Assembly: GCF_011290685.1 (NCBI RefSeq)
Contig: NZ_JAANYN010000003.1
Span: 1-64,000, forward strand
DNA length: 64,000 nt
Source of the DNA: Cyclobacterium plantarum
GTDB taxonomy: Bacteria; Bacteroidota; Bacteroidia; Cytophagales; Cyclobacteriaceae
Reading direction: 5' to 3'
The notes below the pieces were generated by a model. The model worked only from the letters and a program-made list of their open reading frames with translations, made no database searches and was not told the origin of the DNA. Made by a program: the position numbers and the translations under genes. Numbering within the stretch: position 1 is the first letter of the stretch; each line of letters opens with the position of its first letter. Positions 1 to 8,101 of the stretch are shown here, one piece after another.

Positions 1-209
1 TAATTATTCAAATCCCTTTCATAATTAATCAGATTTATACATGGGCATCCCTAAATCGTCGGATTTCGTAGAATTTATTAATCGAACTCAGGTTAAAAAG
101 GATCGTACTTTTATTTCCGGAAATTGTATGCGTTCCGGATTGCTGTCGGTTTATTATGGTCCGGTTTATGTTTTCTTTCATTATAAAATCCTGCTTCAAA
201 ATTTAATTT

Positions 210-548
210 ATGGAAAAGAAATTACGCATCAGGTGTTGGATTACCCTGGATGGGGAGAAATTTTTCGGTCCGGGTAGACTGCAACTCCTTACCCTGATCC
301 AGTCCGAAGGGTCTCTTTCCAAAGCCGCCCAGCAAATGGGCATGTCCTACAAAAAAGCCTGGGACATGGTCAATGACCTCAACAGCCGGGGAAGCCAGCC
401 CTATGTGATCCTGAAAAAAGGGGGTGAAAAAGGCGGGGGCGCAGAAATTACCGACCATGCAAAAAACCTTATATACAGGTTTGCGGCAGTGGAGAAAAAG
501 CTGGAAAAAATAGCCGATGATGAAGCAGCCATCATGGATATGTTATAA
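210..548 (+). CDS. ModE-type winged-helix molybdate regulator, lacking the MOP domain
   Basis: A 112-residue DNA-binding protein that matches the N-terminal winged-helix domain of ModE. The HTH segment SLSKAAQQMGMSYKKAW (about residues 33-49) and the following wing with a GGEKGGGAEIT stretch are typical of this LysR-like fold. E. coli ModE is more than twice this length because it carries paired MOP domains that bind molybdate; here the protein ends straight after the wHTH plus a short helix. It lies just upstream, on the same strand, of a molybdopterin-fold protein and modABC, with a ModE-box-like palindrome between them, so control of that operon is the natural inference. The ATG at 210 gives the full wHTH. 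How it senses molybdate is unknown. Confidence 0.85.
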   Translation: MEKKLRIRCWITLDGEKFFGPGRLQLLTLIQSEGSLSKAAQQMGMSYKKAWDMVNDLNSRGSQPYVILKKGGEKGGGAEITDHAKNLIYRFAAVEKKLEKIADDEAAIMDML

Positions 549-629
549 TCCATTCCAATAAGTTTGATTATTTTTCAATCATGGGAAGCAGCATTATTTA
601 ATCCCAACCTTTTTGCAATTACAGAAATC

Positions 630-653
630 CGATATATATTTAGATATATAACG
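630..653. promoter_or_regulatory. ModE-box-like palindrome
   Basis: A 24-base near-perfect dyad. The left arm reads CGATATATAT and the right arm ATATATAACG, around a short TTAG centre; only two base pairs break the symmetry. Outer CG...CG ends and TATA-rich arms resemble the E. coli ModE operator, whose arms are CGTTATAT/ATAACG-like over the same overall length. It sits 26 bases before the ATG of the first operon gene and directly downstream of the ModE-like gene. Binding is inferred. Confidence 0.6.
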
Positions 654-678
654 AATTTCGGCTTTATTTCATGTTAAA

Positions 679-1191
679 ATGAACAAACCTCAATTTGCTC
701 TTGCATTGGTTACCTTAATTTATTATTTAATTCCAGCAACTACATTGTTTGCCCAAAACCAAGGTATTGCAAAAATTCGATTGAGTGGGCAGCTTTCAAA
801 TCCAGGTGAACTAATGTTGGAAGATTTAATCCAAATGGGTCCGGAAGAGCTAATGGTAAAAGACAAAAATGGAAATACGGTAACTTACAAGGGTGTAAAT
901 TTATCCAAAGTACTTGAAAAGGCAGGCGCACCGACCGGTGACAGAATAAGAGGGGAAAATCTGGCCAAATATATTTTAATCCATGCCAAGGATGGATATC
1001 AGGCAGTGTTTTCTATTACTGAAGTGGATTCTTCTTTTTCGGACAAAATGGTCCTTTTGGCATTTCAACAGGATGGGAATCCGCTTCCACCGGGAATCGG
1101 CCCATTTCGCCTGGTGGTTCTCCATGAGAAAAAACAGGCGAGATGGGTAAGGGAGGTAATGGAAATTGAAATAAAAATGGCGCATGAATAA
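679..1191 (+). CDS. Exported molybdopterin-binding-fold protein without cysteine
   Basis: A 170-residue protein with an N-terminal Sec signal peptide (cleavage near residue 25, after the segment ending in LFAQ) followed by a single compact domain like the sulfite-oxidase/YedY molybdopterin-binding fold (Oxidored_molyb): IRLSGQLSNPGELMLEDL, a VTYKGVNLSKVLEKAG segment, and a C-terminal GPFRLVV strand. Catalytic family members bind Mo through a conserved cysteine, but the mature protein here has no cysteine, so oxidase activity is unlikely. It is the first gene behind the ModE-like palindrome and 20 bases ahead of modA, suggesting a periplasmic molybdate or cofactor-related role. Function unknown. 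Confidence 0.75.
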   Translation: MNKPQFALALVTLIYYLIPATTLFAQNQGIAKIRLSGQLSNPGELMLEDLIQMGPEELMVKDKNGNTVTYKGVNLSKVLEKAGAPTGDRIRGENLAKYILIHAKDGYQAVFSITEVDSSFSDKMVLLAFQQDGNPLPPGIGPFRLVVLHEKKQARWVREVMEIEIKMAHE

Positions 1192-1211
1192 CTTTAACCA
1201 AAAACAGGAAC

Positions 1212-1985
1212 ATGCATTCTTGTAAAAAATTGTTGGTATTTTTTGTTGGAGCCCTGATGGTTTTTCAGTGTGCTATGGCGCAAACAGAAAAGCCGGTTTT
1301 GGTAGCGGCTGCCTCGGACCTTAAATTTGCGCTGGATTCCATCATTACCGTTTTCTCTGAAACAAACCAGGTGATGGTCCGTCCGATTTACGGATCTTCG
1401 GGTAAATTGTACGAACAAATATCCAACCAGGCACCCTTCCATATTTTCATGTCTGCAGATGTGACGTACCCCAAATTGCTGGAAGAAAAAGCTTTAACAT
1501 CCTCAGCAATTTACCTTTATGGCCTGGGCAGGCTGGTAGTCTGGAGCAGAAAAATGGATACGGCCCCCTTGGGCATAACTGCTTTTCAGCAAGCCGGGGT
1601 AAAAAAAATAGCCATAGCCAATCCCGACCATGCCCCATATGGGCAGCGTGCAGTAGAAGCATTGACTTACTACAAAATGTATGATTCCCTTTCCAGCCGG
1701 TTGGTACTGGGAGAAAATATTTCCCAGGCGGCACAATTTGTTTCCACCGGAGCAGCAGATGCAGGCATTATTGCCCTATCTTTGGCACTTTCACCTACTA
1801 TGAAACGCTACCAAACCTCTTATTTTCTAATTCCTGAAGAAAGCCATCAGCCACTGCTGCAAGGTGCCGTGATGACCAGGCATGGGGCCAATAGTAAGGG
1901 AGCGGCCTCTTTTATGGCCTTTTTGAAAACCCAAACGGCCAAAAATATTCTTAACTATTTTGGATTTAACCAACCTGAAGGTTAA
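1212..1985 (+). CDS. modA: Molybdate ABC transporter substrate-binding protein ModA
   Basis: Periplasmic molybdate-binding protein that delivers the oxyanion to ModBC. The 257-residue length is normal. A signal peptide ends near MAQTEKP, followed by the family opening VLVAAASDLKFALD, then YGSSGKLYEQI and FHIFMSADVTYPKLLEE, which build the oxyanion-binding cleft through serine hydroxyls and backbone amides, and later AIANPDHAPYGQRAVE. The stop codon overlaps the modB start by one base (TAATG), so the two are translationally coupled. Expression is probably shared with the upstream molybdopterin-fold gene. Confidence 0.95.
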   Translation: MHSCKKLLVFFVGALMVFQCAMAQTEKPVLVAAASDLKFALDSIITVFSETNQVMVRPIYGSSGKLYEQISNQAPFHIFMSADVTYPKLLEEKALTSSAIYLYGLGRLVVWSRKMDTAPLGITAFQQAGVKKIAIANPDHAPYGQRAVEALTYYKMYDSLSSRLVLGENISQAAQFVSTGAADAGIIALSLALSPTMKRYQTSYFLIPEESHQPLLQGAVMTRHGANSKGAASFMAFLKTQTAKNILNYFGFNQPEG

Positions 1986-2659
1986 TGGATTTTAGCCCCT
2001 TTATATTGACTTTGCGGCTGGCTTTGTTCACTACCTTAATTTTGTTTTTTTTGGGTATTCCACTAGCCTATTGGCTGGCCTATAGCAAATACCGGATAAA
2101 ATACGCAGTAGAAGCCATTGTGAGTTTGCCTTTGGTATTGCCACCCACTGTTTTGGGTTTTTACCTGCTGCTGGCTTTTAGTCCGGAGAATGCGCTGGGA
2201 GCTTTTTTGGATGAATATGTGGACCTTCGCCTGGTATTTACTTTTCCTGGCTTGGTGTTGGCATCTGTTATCTACAGTTTGCCTTTTATGGTTCAGCCTT
2301 TGCGATCTGGTTTTGCTTCTATTCCAAAAGCCTGGCTGGATACGGCCCAGACCCTGGGTAAAGGCAGGTGGGTCACGCTTACCCGGGTTTTGCTACCGAA
2401 TATGAGGAGTGCCCTATTGACAGCAGCCGTCTTGTCCTTTGCGCATACAGTAGGAGAGTTTGGTGTGGTTTTGATGGTGGGAGGCAATATTCCTGAGGAA
2501 ACAAGGGTAATTTCTGTTGCCATATACAATGAGGTAGAAGCCATGAATTATGGCCAGGCCAATAGGTACAGTCTTCTGCTGATTGGATTTTCTTTTTTGG
2601 TATTACTGATCACTTACTGGGTCAATCACGATAAAAACAGGGTTTTGGGCTATGATTGA
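1985..2659 (+). CDS. modB: Molybdate ABC transporter permease ModB
   Basis: Inner-membrane permease of the molybdate importer, 224 residues, with about five hydrophobic helices. The cytoplasmic EAA-type coupling loop is visible as DTAQTLGKGRWVTLTRVLLP, followed by TVGEFGVVLMVGGNIP, a strongly conserved ModB signature. PLVLPPTVLGFYLL near residues 48-61 is also typical. The start overlaps the end of modA by one base, and the end overlaps modC by eight bases, showing a tightly packed modABC operon. Confidence 0.95.
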   Translation: MDFSPFILTLRLALFTTLILFFLGIPLAYWLAYSKYRIKYAVEAIVSLPLVLPPTVLGFYLLLAFSPENALGAFLDEYVDLRLVFTFPGLVLASVIYSLPFMVQPLRSGFASIPKAWLDTAQTLGKGRWVTLTRVLLPNMRSALLTAAVLSFAHTVGEFGVVLMVGGNIPEETRVISVAIYNEVEAMNYGQANRYSLLLIGFSFLVLLITYWVNHDKNRVLGYD

Positions 2660-3326
2660 GTTGGATCTGGAAAAATCGCTGTTTGGTCCGGATGGAAAAA
2701 TGGGCTTAAAGGTGTCCTGTCAAATCAAGCAGGGGGAACTGGTAGGACTTTATGGTCCCTCCGGCGCAGGGAAATCAAGTATCTTGCGGATGATTTCCGG
2801 TTTGATGAGGCCTGATGCAGGGAAGCTGCAGGTTTTTGGTAGGGCCTGGTTTGATCAGAGTCAAAAGATAAACCTCAAGCCTCAAAGGAGAAATATTGGG
2901 ATGGTATTCCAGGAATACGCTCTTTTTCCCAATATGTCGGTTGAGGAAAACCTGCTATTTGCCCTGGATAAAGGACAGGCCCCGGCCATTGTTTCGGAAA
3001 TGTTGGAAAGAGTGGGCCTGGAAAAGCTGGCCCAAAAAAGGCCCATGGTTTTATCAGGTGGTCAAAAACAGCGGGTTGCTCTGGCCAGGGCAATGGTCAG
3101 GAGGCCAAATATCCTTTTATTGGATGAACCGCTTTCTGCTTTAGATATGGATATGCGGGCCAATCTGCAGCAATACATTGTTCAATTTCACAAGGATTTT
3201 GCACTTACTACCCTTCTTGTCAGTCATGATGCCTCAGAAATCAGGCGAATGGCGCAAAGAGTTTTGGTATTGGAGAACGGGAAATTCAGCTTTGATGGGG
3301 AGCCCGGGATTTTCTTCGGGAATTAA
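2652..3326 (+). CDS. modC: Molybdate ABC transporter ATPase ModC, short form without MOP domain
   Basis: ATPase of the molybdate importer. Walker A is GPSGAGKSS (about residues 35-43), the signature is LSGGQKQR, Walker B is ILLLDEPLSALD, and the H-loop is in LVSHDASE. The protein stops at 224 residues after the nucleotide-binding domain, whereas E. coli ModC has about 350 residues including a C-terminal MOP domain for molybdate feedback. It overlaps modB by eight bases. With the regulator also lacking MOP domains, the module shows no recognisable intracellular molybdate-binding domain. Assignment to molybdate, rather than another anion, rests mainly on modA and modB. Confidence 0.92.
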   Translation: MIELDLEKSLFGPDGKMGLKVSCQIKQGELVGLYGPSGAGKSSILRMISGLMRPDAGKLQVFGRAWFDQSQKINLKPQRRNIGMVFQEYALFPNMSVEENLLFALDKGQAPAIVSEMLERVGLEKLAQKRPMVLSGGQKQRVALARAMVRRPNILLLDEPLSALDMDMRANLQQYIVQFHKDFALTTLLVSHDASEIRRMAQRVLVLENGKFSFDGEPGIFFGN

Positions 3327-3525
3327 ACCGGATGATTATTCTGGTTATTTTTGTAGAAAAAGGATTCCGAAACACTTCTGAATAATCAGGTGACACCATC
3401 TTTTCATTGATCCAATGAAATGCTTTTTGTATTTTCAATATTAAATTCAACAGTAGCCGCTTTTCCCGTGAAGCGGTATATAATAATGTTCTGCGACAAG
3501 GAATGTTACCTAATGGCGCCTGCAG

Positions 3526-4260
3526 ATGAATTTTAAGAAGTTCAGTCCAAATATCAGGGTTAATACTATGCAAGAAGTACAATCTCTATTGGAAATCATG
3601 AAAGAAAGGGCAGATGGCTGGAAAAATACCGGCGATCGGAGACATGTCTTTTTAGGTTGTTACAGCATGATGAGCAGCAACATGTATGCAGCAATTACCG
3701 GTGAGCAATTCATCAATGCCGATTGGGTTTCTCGTTTGTTGCTTCGGTTTTCCGAATATTATTTTGAAGCATTGGGGCACTATGATAACAATCCTGACAT
3801 TTCTCCGGCAGTCTGGAGACAGGTTCACGATGCCAGTTTGAATCCGGAAATCAACACCACCCAAAACTTGTTATTGGGGGTTAATGCCCACATCAATTAT
3901 GATTTGCCCCTGGCTTTATATGACTGCCTGGTAGAAACCTGGCAAAAGTTGCCCGAAACAGACAAGGATTCCCTGAAAAAAGACCACGAATTGGTGAATG
4001 AAATTATTGCCAATACCATTGATGCCGTACAAGACAGCATCATCAATCCCTCGTCTTGGAGCATGGCGGCCATTGATGTATTGATGGGCAGGCTGGACGA
4101 ATGGCTTTTGTCCAAACTGATCAGTTCATGGCGAAATGAGGTTTGGGAGGTAAACCTGGAGCTGCTTTCCTCTCCATCAGAGAAGCAAAGGGAAAGCATT
4201 CGTAAGGCACAGGAAACCCTGGTCCTTAGAAGAGGCAATCAGTTTATTACCTTTTTGTAA
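3526..4260 (+). CDS. DUF5995 family protein
   Basis: A 244-residue soluble, mostly helical protein of unknown function. It shows features I associate with DUF5995: an N-terminal helix, RHVFLGCYSMMSSNMYAAI, a tryptophan-containing WVSRLLLRFSEYYFEAL, and the conserved QNLLLGVNAHINYDLPLAL block (about residues 115-133) whose His and Asn could be functional. No signal peptide or membrane segment is seen. An internal ATG at 3568 is an alternative start that would remove 14 residues with little obvious loss. It is 200 bases downstream of modC, across a gap with a small CCGCTT/AAGCGG hairpin (3457-3476), so it is probably transcribed separately. No function is inferred. Confidence 0.8.
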   Translation: MNFKKFSPNIRVNTMQEVQSLLEIMKERADGWKNTGDRRHVFLGCYSMMSSNMYAAITGEQFINADWVSRLLLRFSEYYFEALGHYDNNPDISPAVWRQVHDASLNPEINTTQNLLLGVNAHINYDLPLALYDCLVETWQKLPETDKDSLKKDHELVNEIIANTIDAVQDSIINPSSWSMAAIDVLMGRLDEWLLSKLISSWRNEVWEVNLELLSSPSEKQRESIRKAQETLVLRRGNQFITFL

Positions 4261-4282
4261 GATGGATGTTTTCCCGTCTTAC
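4257..4282. terminator. Hairpin between convergent genes
   Basis: GTAAGATGG pairs with CCGTCTTAC (one G-U pair) around an eight-base loop. It spans the stop codons of the DUF5995 gene and the convergent DEAD-box helicase gene and could end transcription from both sides. There is no long T-run on either side, so this is only a moderate call. Confidence 0.4.
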
Positions 4283-5511
4283 CTTGATTTCTTGCGGTTG
4301 GCGAAGAAAGCCTGCTTTTTTCTCTGCTTTTCTTTGTTGAATTCCTTCTTTTCCTGCGCTGTCATGGGCGAATCAGTTTGTGGATAGGGATTGTCTCTTA
4401 CCTCATCGATCTTTTGGCGGATCAATTTCTCAATATCCCTGACATACCCATTTTCTTCCGGCTCACATAGTGAAATGGCTGTTCCAGACTCTCCTGCCCT
4501 GCCTGATCTGCCGATCCGGTGCACATAGGTCTCAGGATCCTCCGGGATATCATAGTTGATCACGTATTGTAGCTTGTCAATGTCAATGCCTCTGGCAGCA
4601 ATGTCTGTAGCCACCAGGACACGGATGGTTCCATCCTTAAATTGTCCGAGCACTTTTTGTCTGTGGTTTTGGGCCTTGTTGCCGTGAATGGCAGCAGCAC
4701 TGATGTTTTCGGCTTTCAGGTTTTTGGTGATTTTATCAGCACCATGCTTTGTCCTGGAAAAAAGCAGTACCTGATCCATTTTCCTGTCCTTCAATATATG
4801 CAGCAACAAGTCCTTCTTGGTGGATTTGTTGGTATAATAGACGTTTTGTTGCAATGTCTCTGCCGCTGAAGAAACCGGGCTGACCTCGATTTTAACTGGA
4901 TCTGTAAGAATTTTGGAAGATAATTCTACGATGCTGTCAGGCATGGTGGCAGAAAAGAACAAAGACTGCCTTCTGGTCGGAAGCAGTTTCAGCAGCTTTT
5001 TGATGTCATTGATAAATCCCATATCCAACATCCGGTCAGCCTCATCCAGTACAAATATTTTGATCTGGTCGAGTTTGATATATCCCTGATAGATCAGGTC
5101 CAGTAGTCTTCCCGGAGTGGCTACCAAAATATCTACCCCTCTGTTCAGTTCATTGACCTGTGAGCCCTGTTTTACCCCACCAAAGATAACGGCATGTTTC
5201 AACTTGGTATGTTTGGCATAAAAAGCGATGTTTTCATCAATTTGGATGGCCAGCTCACGGGTAGGGGTTACGATAAGGGACTTGATGCTTACCCTGCCTT
5301 TTTCCTTTGAGCCGGAGTTGTGCAGCAGTTGAATGATGGGTAAGGCAAAAGCAGCTGTTTTTCCTGTTCCAGTCTGCGCACTTCCGAGTATATCCCTTTG
5401 GTTCAAAACTACCGGAATGGCCTTTTGCTGAATAGCTGTAGGCTCTTTGTAGTTTTTCTCTTCCAGTGCTTTTAATAAAGGGGGAATTATTTTAAGATCT
5501 TCGAATGTCAT
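4279..5511 (-). CDS. DEAD-box ATP-dependent RNA helicase, RhlE-like
   Basis: A 410-residue RNA helicase that unwinds structured RNA during ribosome assembly, decay or cold adaptation. All core motifs are present in order: Q motif PTAIQQKAIP, motif I AQTGTGKTAAF, Ia PTRELAIQ, Ib TPGRLLD, II DEAD, III SAT, IV LLFSRTKHGADK, V ATDIAARGIDI, and VI HRIGRSGRAG. The tail after about residue 370 is short and rich in Lys/Arg (EKQRKKQAFFANRKKS), as in RhlE-type proteins that use a basic tail for RNA contact. It is a single gene, convergent with the DUF5995 gene. The exact subfamily (RhlE versus CsdA/SrmB) is less certain than the helicase assignment. Confidence 0.93.
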   Translation of the reverse strand: MTFEDLKIIPPLLKALEEKNYKEPTAIQQKAIPVVLNQRDILGSAQTGTGKTAAFALPIIQLLHNSGSKEKGRVSIKSLIVTPTRELAIQIDENIAFYAKHTKLKHAVIFGGVKQGSQVNELNRGVDILVATPGRLLDLIYQGYIKLDQIKIFVLDEADRMLDMGFINDIKKLLKLLPTRRQSLFFSATMPDSIVELSSKILTDPVKIEVSPVSSAAETLQQNVYYTNKSTKKDLLLHILKDRKMDQVLLFSRTKHGADKITKNLKAENISAAAIHGNKAQNHRQKVLGQFKDGTIRVLVATDIAARGIDIDKLQYVINYDIPEDPETYVHRIGRSGRAGESGTAISLCEPEENGYVRDIEKLIRQKIDEVRDNPYPQTDSPMTAQEKKEFNKEKQRKKQAFFANRKKSR

Positions 5512-5681
5512 TATATTCTTAGTTTTATTGTGTTAAGAATATTGCTCTGTTACCGATATCCTTAAAAGATGCAAAGGTAAGTAAAATAAGATTAACAGGA
5601 GCATTATTAGACTTTCATGTGAAAAGCTTATTGGAGAAAAATGAGAATTGAAGTATCTTACCATACCCTAACATACCCACC

Positions 5682-5951
5682 ATGAAAAATTTGTCCTTAT
5701 TGGCAGCCCTATTAATTTTTGCCGATAATTTCTTTCAGGATATTCCATATGAGAGAAGAAAAATGGCTGTAAATCAGGCTTTTGATGAAGTTGGTTCGAT
5801 TCTTTCTGTTGGGGAACTGGATCCCTTGAACCAATTAAGGGGAAGCTTTTTGCTCGAGGGAACGCATAAAGACATTCGTATATTCTTTACCCTGAATCCT
5901 CAGAAGGAAGCCTTTATTCAACGAATGAATGTGAGGGTGGTGGAGAAATAA
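5682..5951 (+). CDS. Small exported protein resembling a serine-hydrolase C-terminal domain
   Basis: An 89-residue protein starting with a short hydrophobic segment that may be a signal peptide (LSLLAALLIFADNFF), then a compact domain with LRGSFLLEGTHKDIRIFFTLNP and KEAFIQRMNVRV. This last part resembles, from memory, the small domain found after the catalytic domain of some beta-lactamase-like serine hydrolases. No catalytic domain is present nearby, so this is either a free-standing small domain or the remnant of a longer gene. It lies alone between the DEAD-box helicase and the MFS gene. Function unknown. Confidence 0.55.
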   Translation: MKNLSLLAALLIFADNFFQDIPYERRKMAVNQAFDEVGSILSVGELDPLNQLRGSFLLEGTHKDIRIFFTLNPQKEAFIQRMNVRVVEK

Positions 5952-6019
5952 GGGGCTTTGTCTTTTCATCAAATTAACTAAATAAAGATGAAATCCTATA
6001 CAAGGATACTTTTTGAAGA

Positions 6020-6160
6020 TTAAATCAAGTTTATGCCTATTTCAGATGGGGTGATTTCTGCCAACCTTTTTGATAACTCATTTTCAAATGGCATGACCTC
6101 ACTTCCAAATAAAATATCTCCAGGTATTATAAAAACATTAAGATTCAGAATAATCTTCAT
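6020..6160 (-). CDS. Possible 46-residue small protein
   Basis: An ATG-initiated open frame on the minus strand in the gap before the MFS gene, ending in TAA. It begins MKIILNLNVFIIPGD and continues with MPFENELSKRLAEI, a mixed hydrophobic then amphipathic pattern that reads more like protein than random AT-rich sequence. No family is recognised. It could be a genuine short gene, or the remnant of a longer one. It runs opposite to both neighbours, so it would need its own promoter. Confidence 0.25.
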   Translation of the reverse strand: MKIILNLNVFIIPGDILFGSEVMPFENELSKRLAEITPSEIGINLI

Positions 6161-6214
6161 TTTTTAGAACTTTCAGTATAGTATGAAGGTTTTTACTGGA
6201 CACGTTTTGGCGGT

Positions 6215-7447
6215 ATGAATAAAGAAAAACTTTTACTCTGGACACTGGCTGCGGTCAATTTTACCCATATTGTGGATTTCATGATATTAATGCCATTGGG
6301 TCCACAACTGATGCGGATATTTGAAATTTCTCCGAAGGAGTTTGGCCTGTTGGTGTCCTCATATACCTTTAGTGCCGGGGTAAGTAGTTTTCTCGGAGCT
6401 TTTATTTTGGATAAGTATGATCGCCGGACCATACTGATGTGGGTATTCCTTGGGTTCTTGCTGGGCACCATTGCTTGTGCCCTTTCACCAAATTACCCGT
6501 TTCTATTAACCGCCCGCATCCTGTCAGGCTTATTTGGCGGGTTGACCTCAGCCTTGATTTTTGCCATTGTGGGAGATGCCATTCCGGATAAAAGAAGGGG
6601 CCGGGCCATGGGAATGGTGATGGCTGCTTTTTCGGTAGCCTCGGTAGTTGGAGTACCGTTTGGGCTTTATATCGCCAGTATCTCCAACTGGCATGCCCCC
6701 TTTGTTTTTCTGTCAATTTTGGCGGTGATCATTCTGGTATTGATTTATAAATTTGTGCCCTCCATTACCAGCCACCTCGTTACGGGGAATTTGAGGCCTA
6801 GTCCGCTTCAGGTGATCCGAAGGGTTACAGGCAATGCCAATCAAATGAGGGCGATATCCTTGACAGTGATGATGATGCTGGGTCAATTTATGATCATTCC
6901 TTTTTTAAGCCCATTTATGGTGTCCAATGTTGGCTTTACGGAGCTTCAGCTCACCTTTATTTATATGGCAGGCGGATTTTTTACCGTCTTTACCTCGCCA
7001 TGGGTGGGAAGGATGACAGATAAACATGGCAAGATCAGGGTATTTACCATCTTTATGAGCCTTAATGTATTGCCCATAGCCATTATCACCCACCTGGGAG
7101 AAACACCAATTTATTATGCCTTGATCGTCTCTACCATCTTTTTTGTAACCTCCAATGGACGCATGGTGCCCGCTGCTGCTTTGATAACGGGTACGGCAAA
7201 ACCTGAAAACAGGGGAAGCTTTCTCAGTTTCAATTCGGCAGTACAGCAATTGAGTGCAGGTCTGGCCTCCTTTGTTGGAGGAATGGTATTGGTGGAAGGT
7301 GGAGATGGGAAATTGTATAACTTTGAAATGATCGGCTATGCCGCCATAATCATTAGCTTATTGTGTATTCCCTTGATACGGGGAATCAAAGTTGTGGATA
7401 CCGGGACCATCGTGGAGGACCTGGAAGAAGCTGTGCCTGCTGAATAA
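6215..7447 (+). CDS. MFS transporter, drug or sugar efflux type
   Basis: A 410-residue inner-membrane protein with about twelve predicted helices. It belongs to the major facilitator superfamily: FILDKYDRRTILM between helices 2 and 3 matches the family loop motif (GxxxDRxGRR-like), and ARILSGLFGGLTSALIFAIVGD resembles motif C-like glycine-rich packing in antiporters. ADKRRGRAMG-type charge clusters follow in the next cytoplasmic loop (PDKRRGRAMG). The overall look is that of AraJ/Bcr-type proton-driven exporters; the substrate cannot be read from sequence. A methyltransferase gene begins 75 bases downstream on the same strand, so they may be co-transcribed. Confidence 0.88.
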   Translation: MNKEKLLLWTLAAVNFTHIVDFMILMPLGPQLMRIFEISPKEFGLLVSSYTFSAGVSSFLGAFILDKYDRRTILMWVFLGFLLGTIACALSPNYPFLLTARILSGLFGGLTSALIFAIVGDAIPDKRRGRAMGMVMAAFSVASVVGVPFGLYIASISNWHAPFVFLSILAVIILVLIYKFVPSITSHLVTGNLRPSPLQVIRRVTGNANQMRAISLTVMMMLGQFMIIPFLSPFMVSNVGFTELQLTFIYMAGGFFTVFTSPWVGRMTDKHGKIRVFTIFMSLNVLPIAIITHLGETPIYYALIVSTIFFVTSNGRMVPAAALITGTAKPENRGSFLSFNSAVQQLSAGLASFVGGMVLVEGGDGKLYNFEMIGYAAIIISLLCIPLIRGIKVVDTGTIVEDLEEAVPAE

Positions 7448-7522
7448 GGCTGGGTCACTTTGGGATATGGTCATTTTAAAACCGTATTTTTACCGGTTTA
7501 CAAACAAAATCAATTTGGAAAT

Positions 7523-8101
7523 ATGAGGAATGAATTGATCCCCAAAGCCCCCGATACCTACCAGGCTATTCTTGAGGCGACCAAAGATAAAGGTTTTAAA
7601 ATGCCTTCAGATAAGTTGACCGGAAGCCTTCTCAGGACCCTTGCCGCCTCAAAACCCGGTGGAACATTTTTGGAAATGGGAACCGGTTCCGGTTTGGCCT
7701 CCTCCTGGATACTGGAAGGAATGGATGGAAAAGCCACTCTTACCACCTTTGACCATGATGAAACCTTATTGGACATTGCCCGGGAATATCTGGGAAAAGA
7801 CCGGCGCCTGAAAATTGTACAGATGGACGGGGGAAAATGGGTGAATTCCAATAAAGGCCAAAAGTTTGATTTCATTTTTGCGGACACCTGGCATGGGAAA
7901 TATTTATTATTAGAAGAAACCCTGTCCATGCTTCAAAAGGGAGGAATTTACATCATTGATGATATGTTGCCTCAACCTAACTGGCCTGAAGGACATGCCA
8001 AAAAGGCGGAAGAGCTGGTAAAATACCTGGAGAATCGAACCGACCTATGGCTGAGTAAACTGCATTGGTCTTCAGGAATAATCATAGCGACAAAGAGATG
8101 A
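7523..8101 (+). CDS. SAM-dependent O-methyltransferase-like protein
   Basis: A class I methyltransferase of 192 residues from the ATG at 7523. A longer frame opens at a TTG at 7460, but its extra 21 residues show no conserved feature. Motif I is LEMGTGSGLASSW, motif II is TFDHDETLLDIA, and the post-I acidic residue sits in TTFDHD; FIFADTW and GGIYIIDDMLPQPNW match the later motifs of the O-methyltransferase 3 type, where the aspartates can bind metal. The substrate is unknown. The TGA stop overlaps the ATG of the next gene (ATGA), indicating coupled translation. Confidence 0.85.
   Translation: MRNELIPKAPDTYQAILEATKDKGFKMPSDKLTGSLLRTLAASKPGGTFLEMGTGSGLASSWILEGMDGKATLTTFDHDETLLDIAREYLGKDRRLKIVQMDGGKWVNSNKGQKFDFIFADTWHGKYLLLEETLSMLQKGGIYIIDDMLPQPNWPEGHAKKAEELVKYLENRTDLWLSKLHWSSGIIIATKR

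Noticed and set aside
41-277. Open frame before the ModE-like gene
   Set aside because: It overlaps the regulator in another frame and its product matches nothing; the region reads as an AT-rich leader.
3457-3476. CCGCTT/AAGCGG hairpin after modC as a terminator
   Set aside because: The stem is only six base pairs and lacks a T-run, and it lies 130 bases after the stop.
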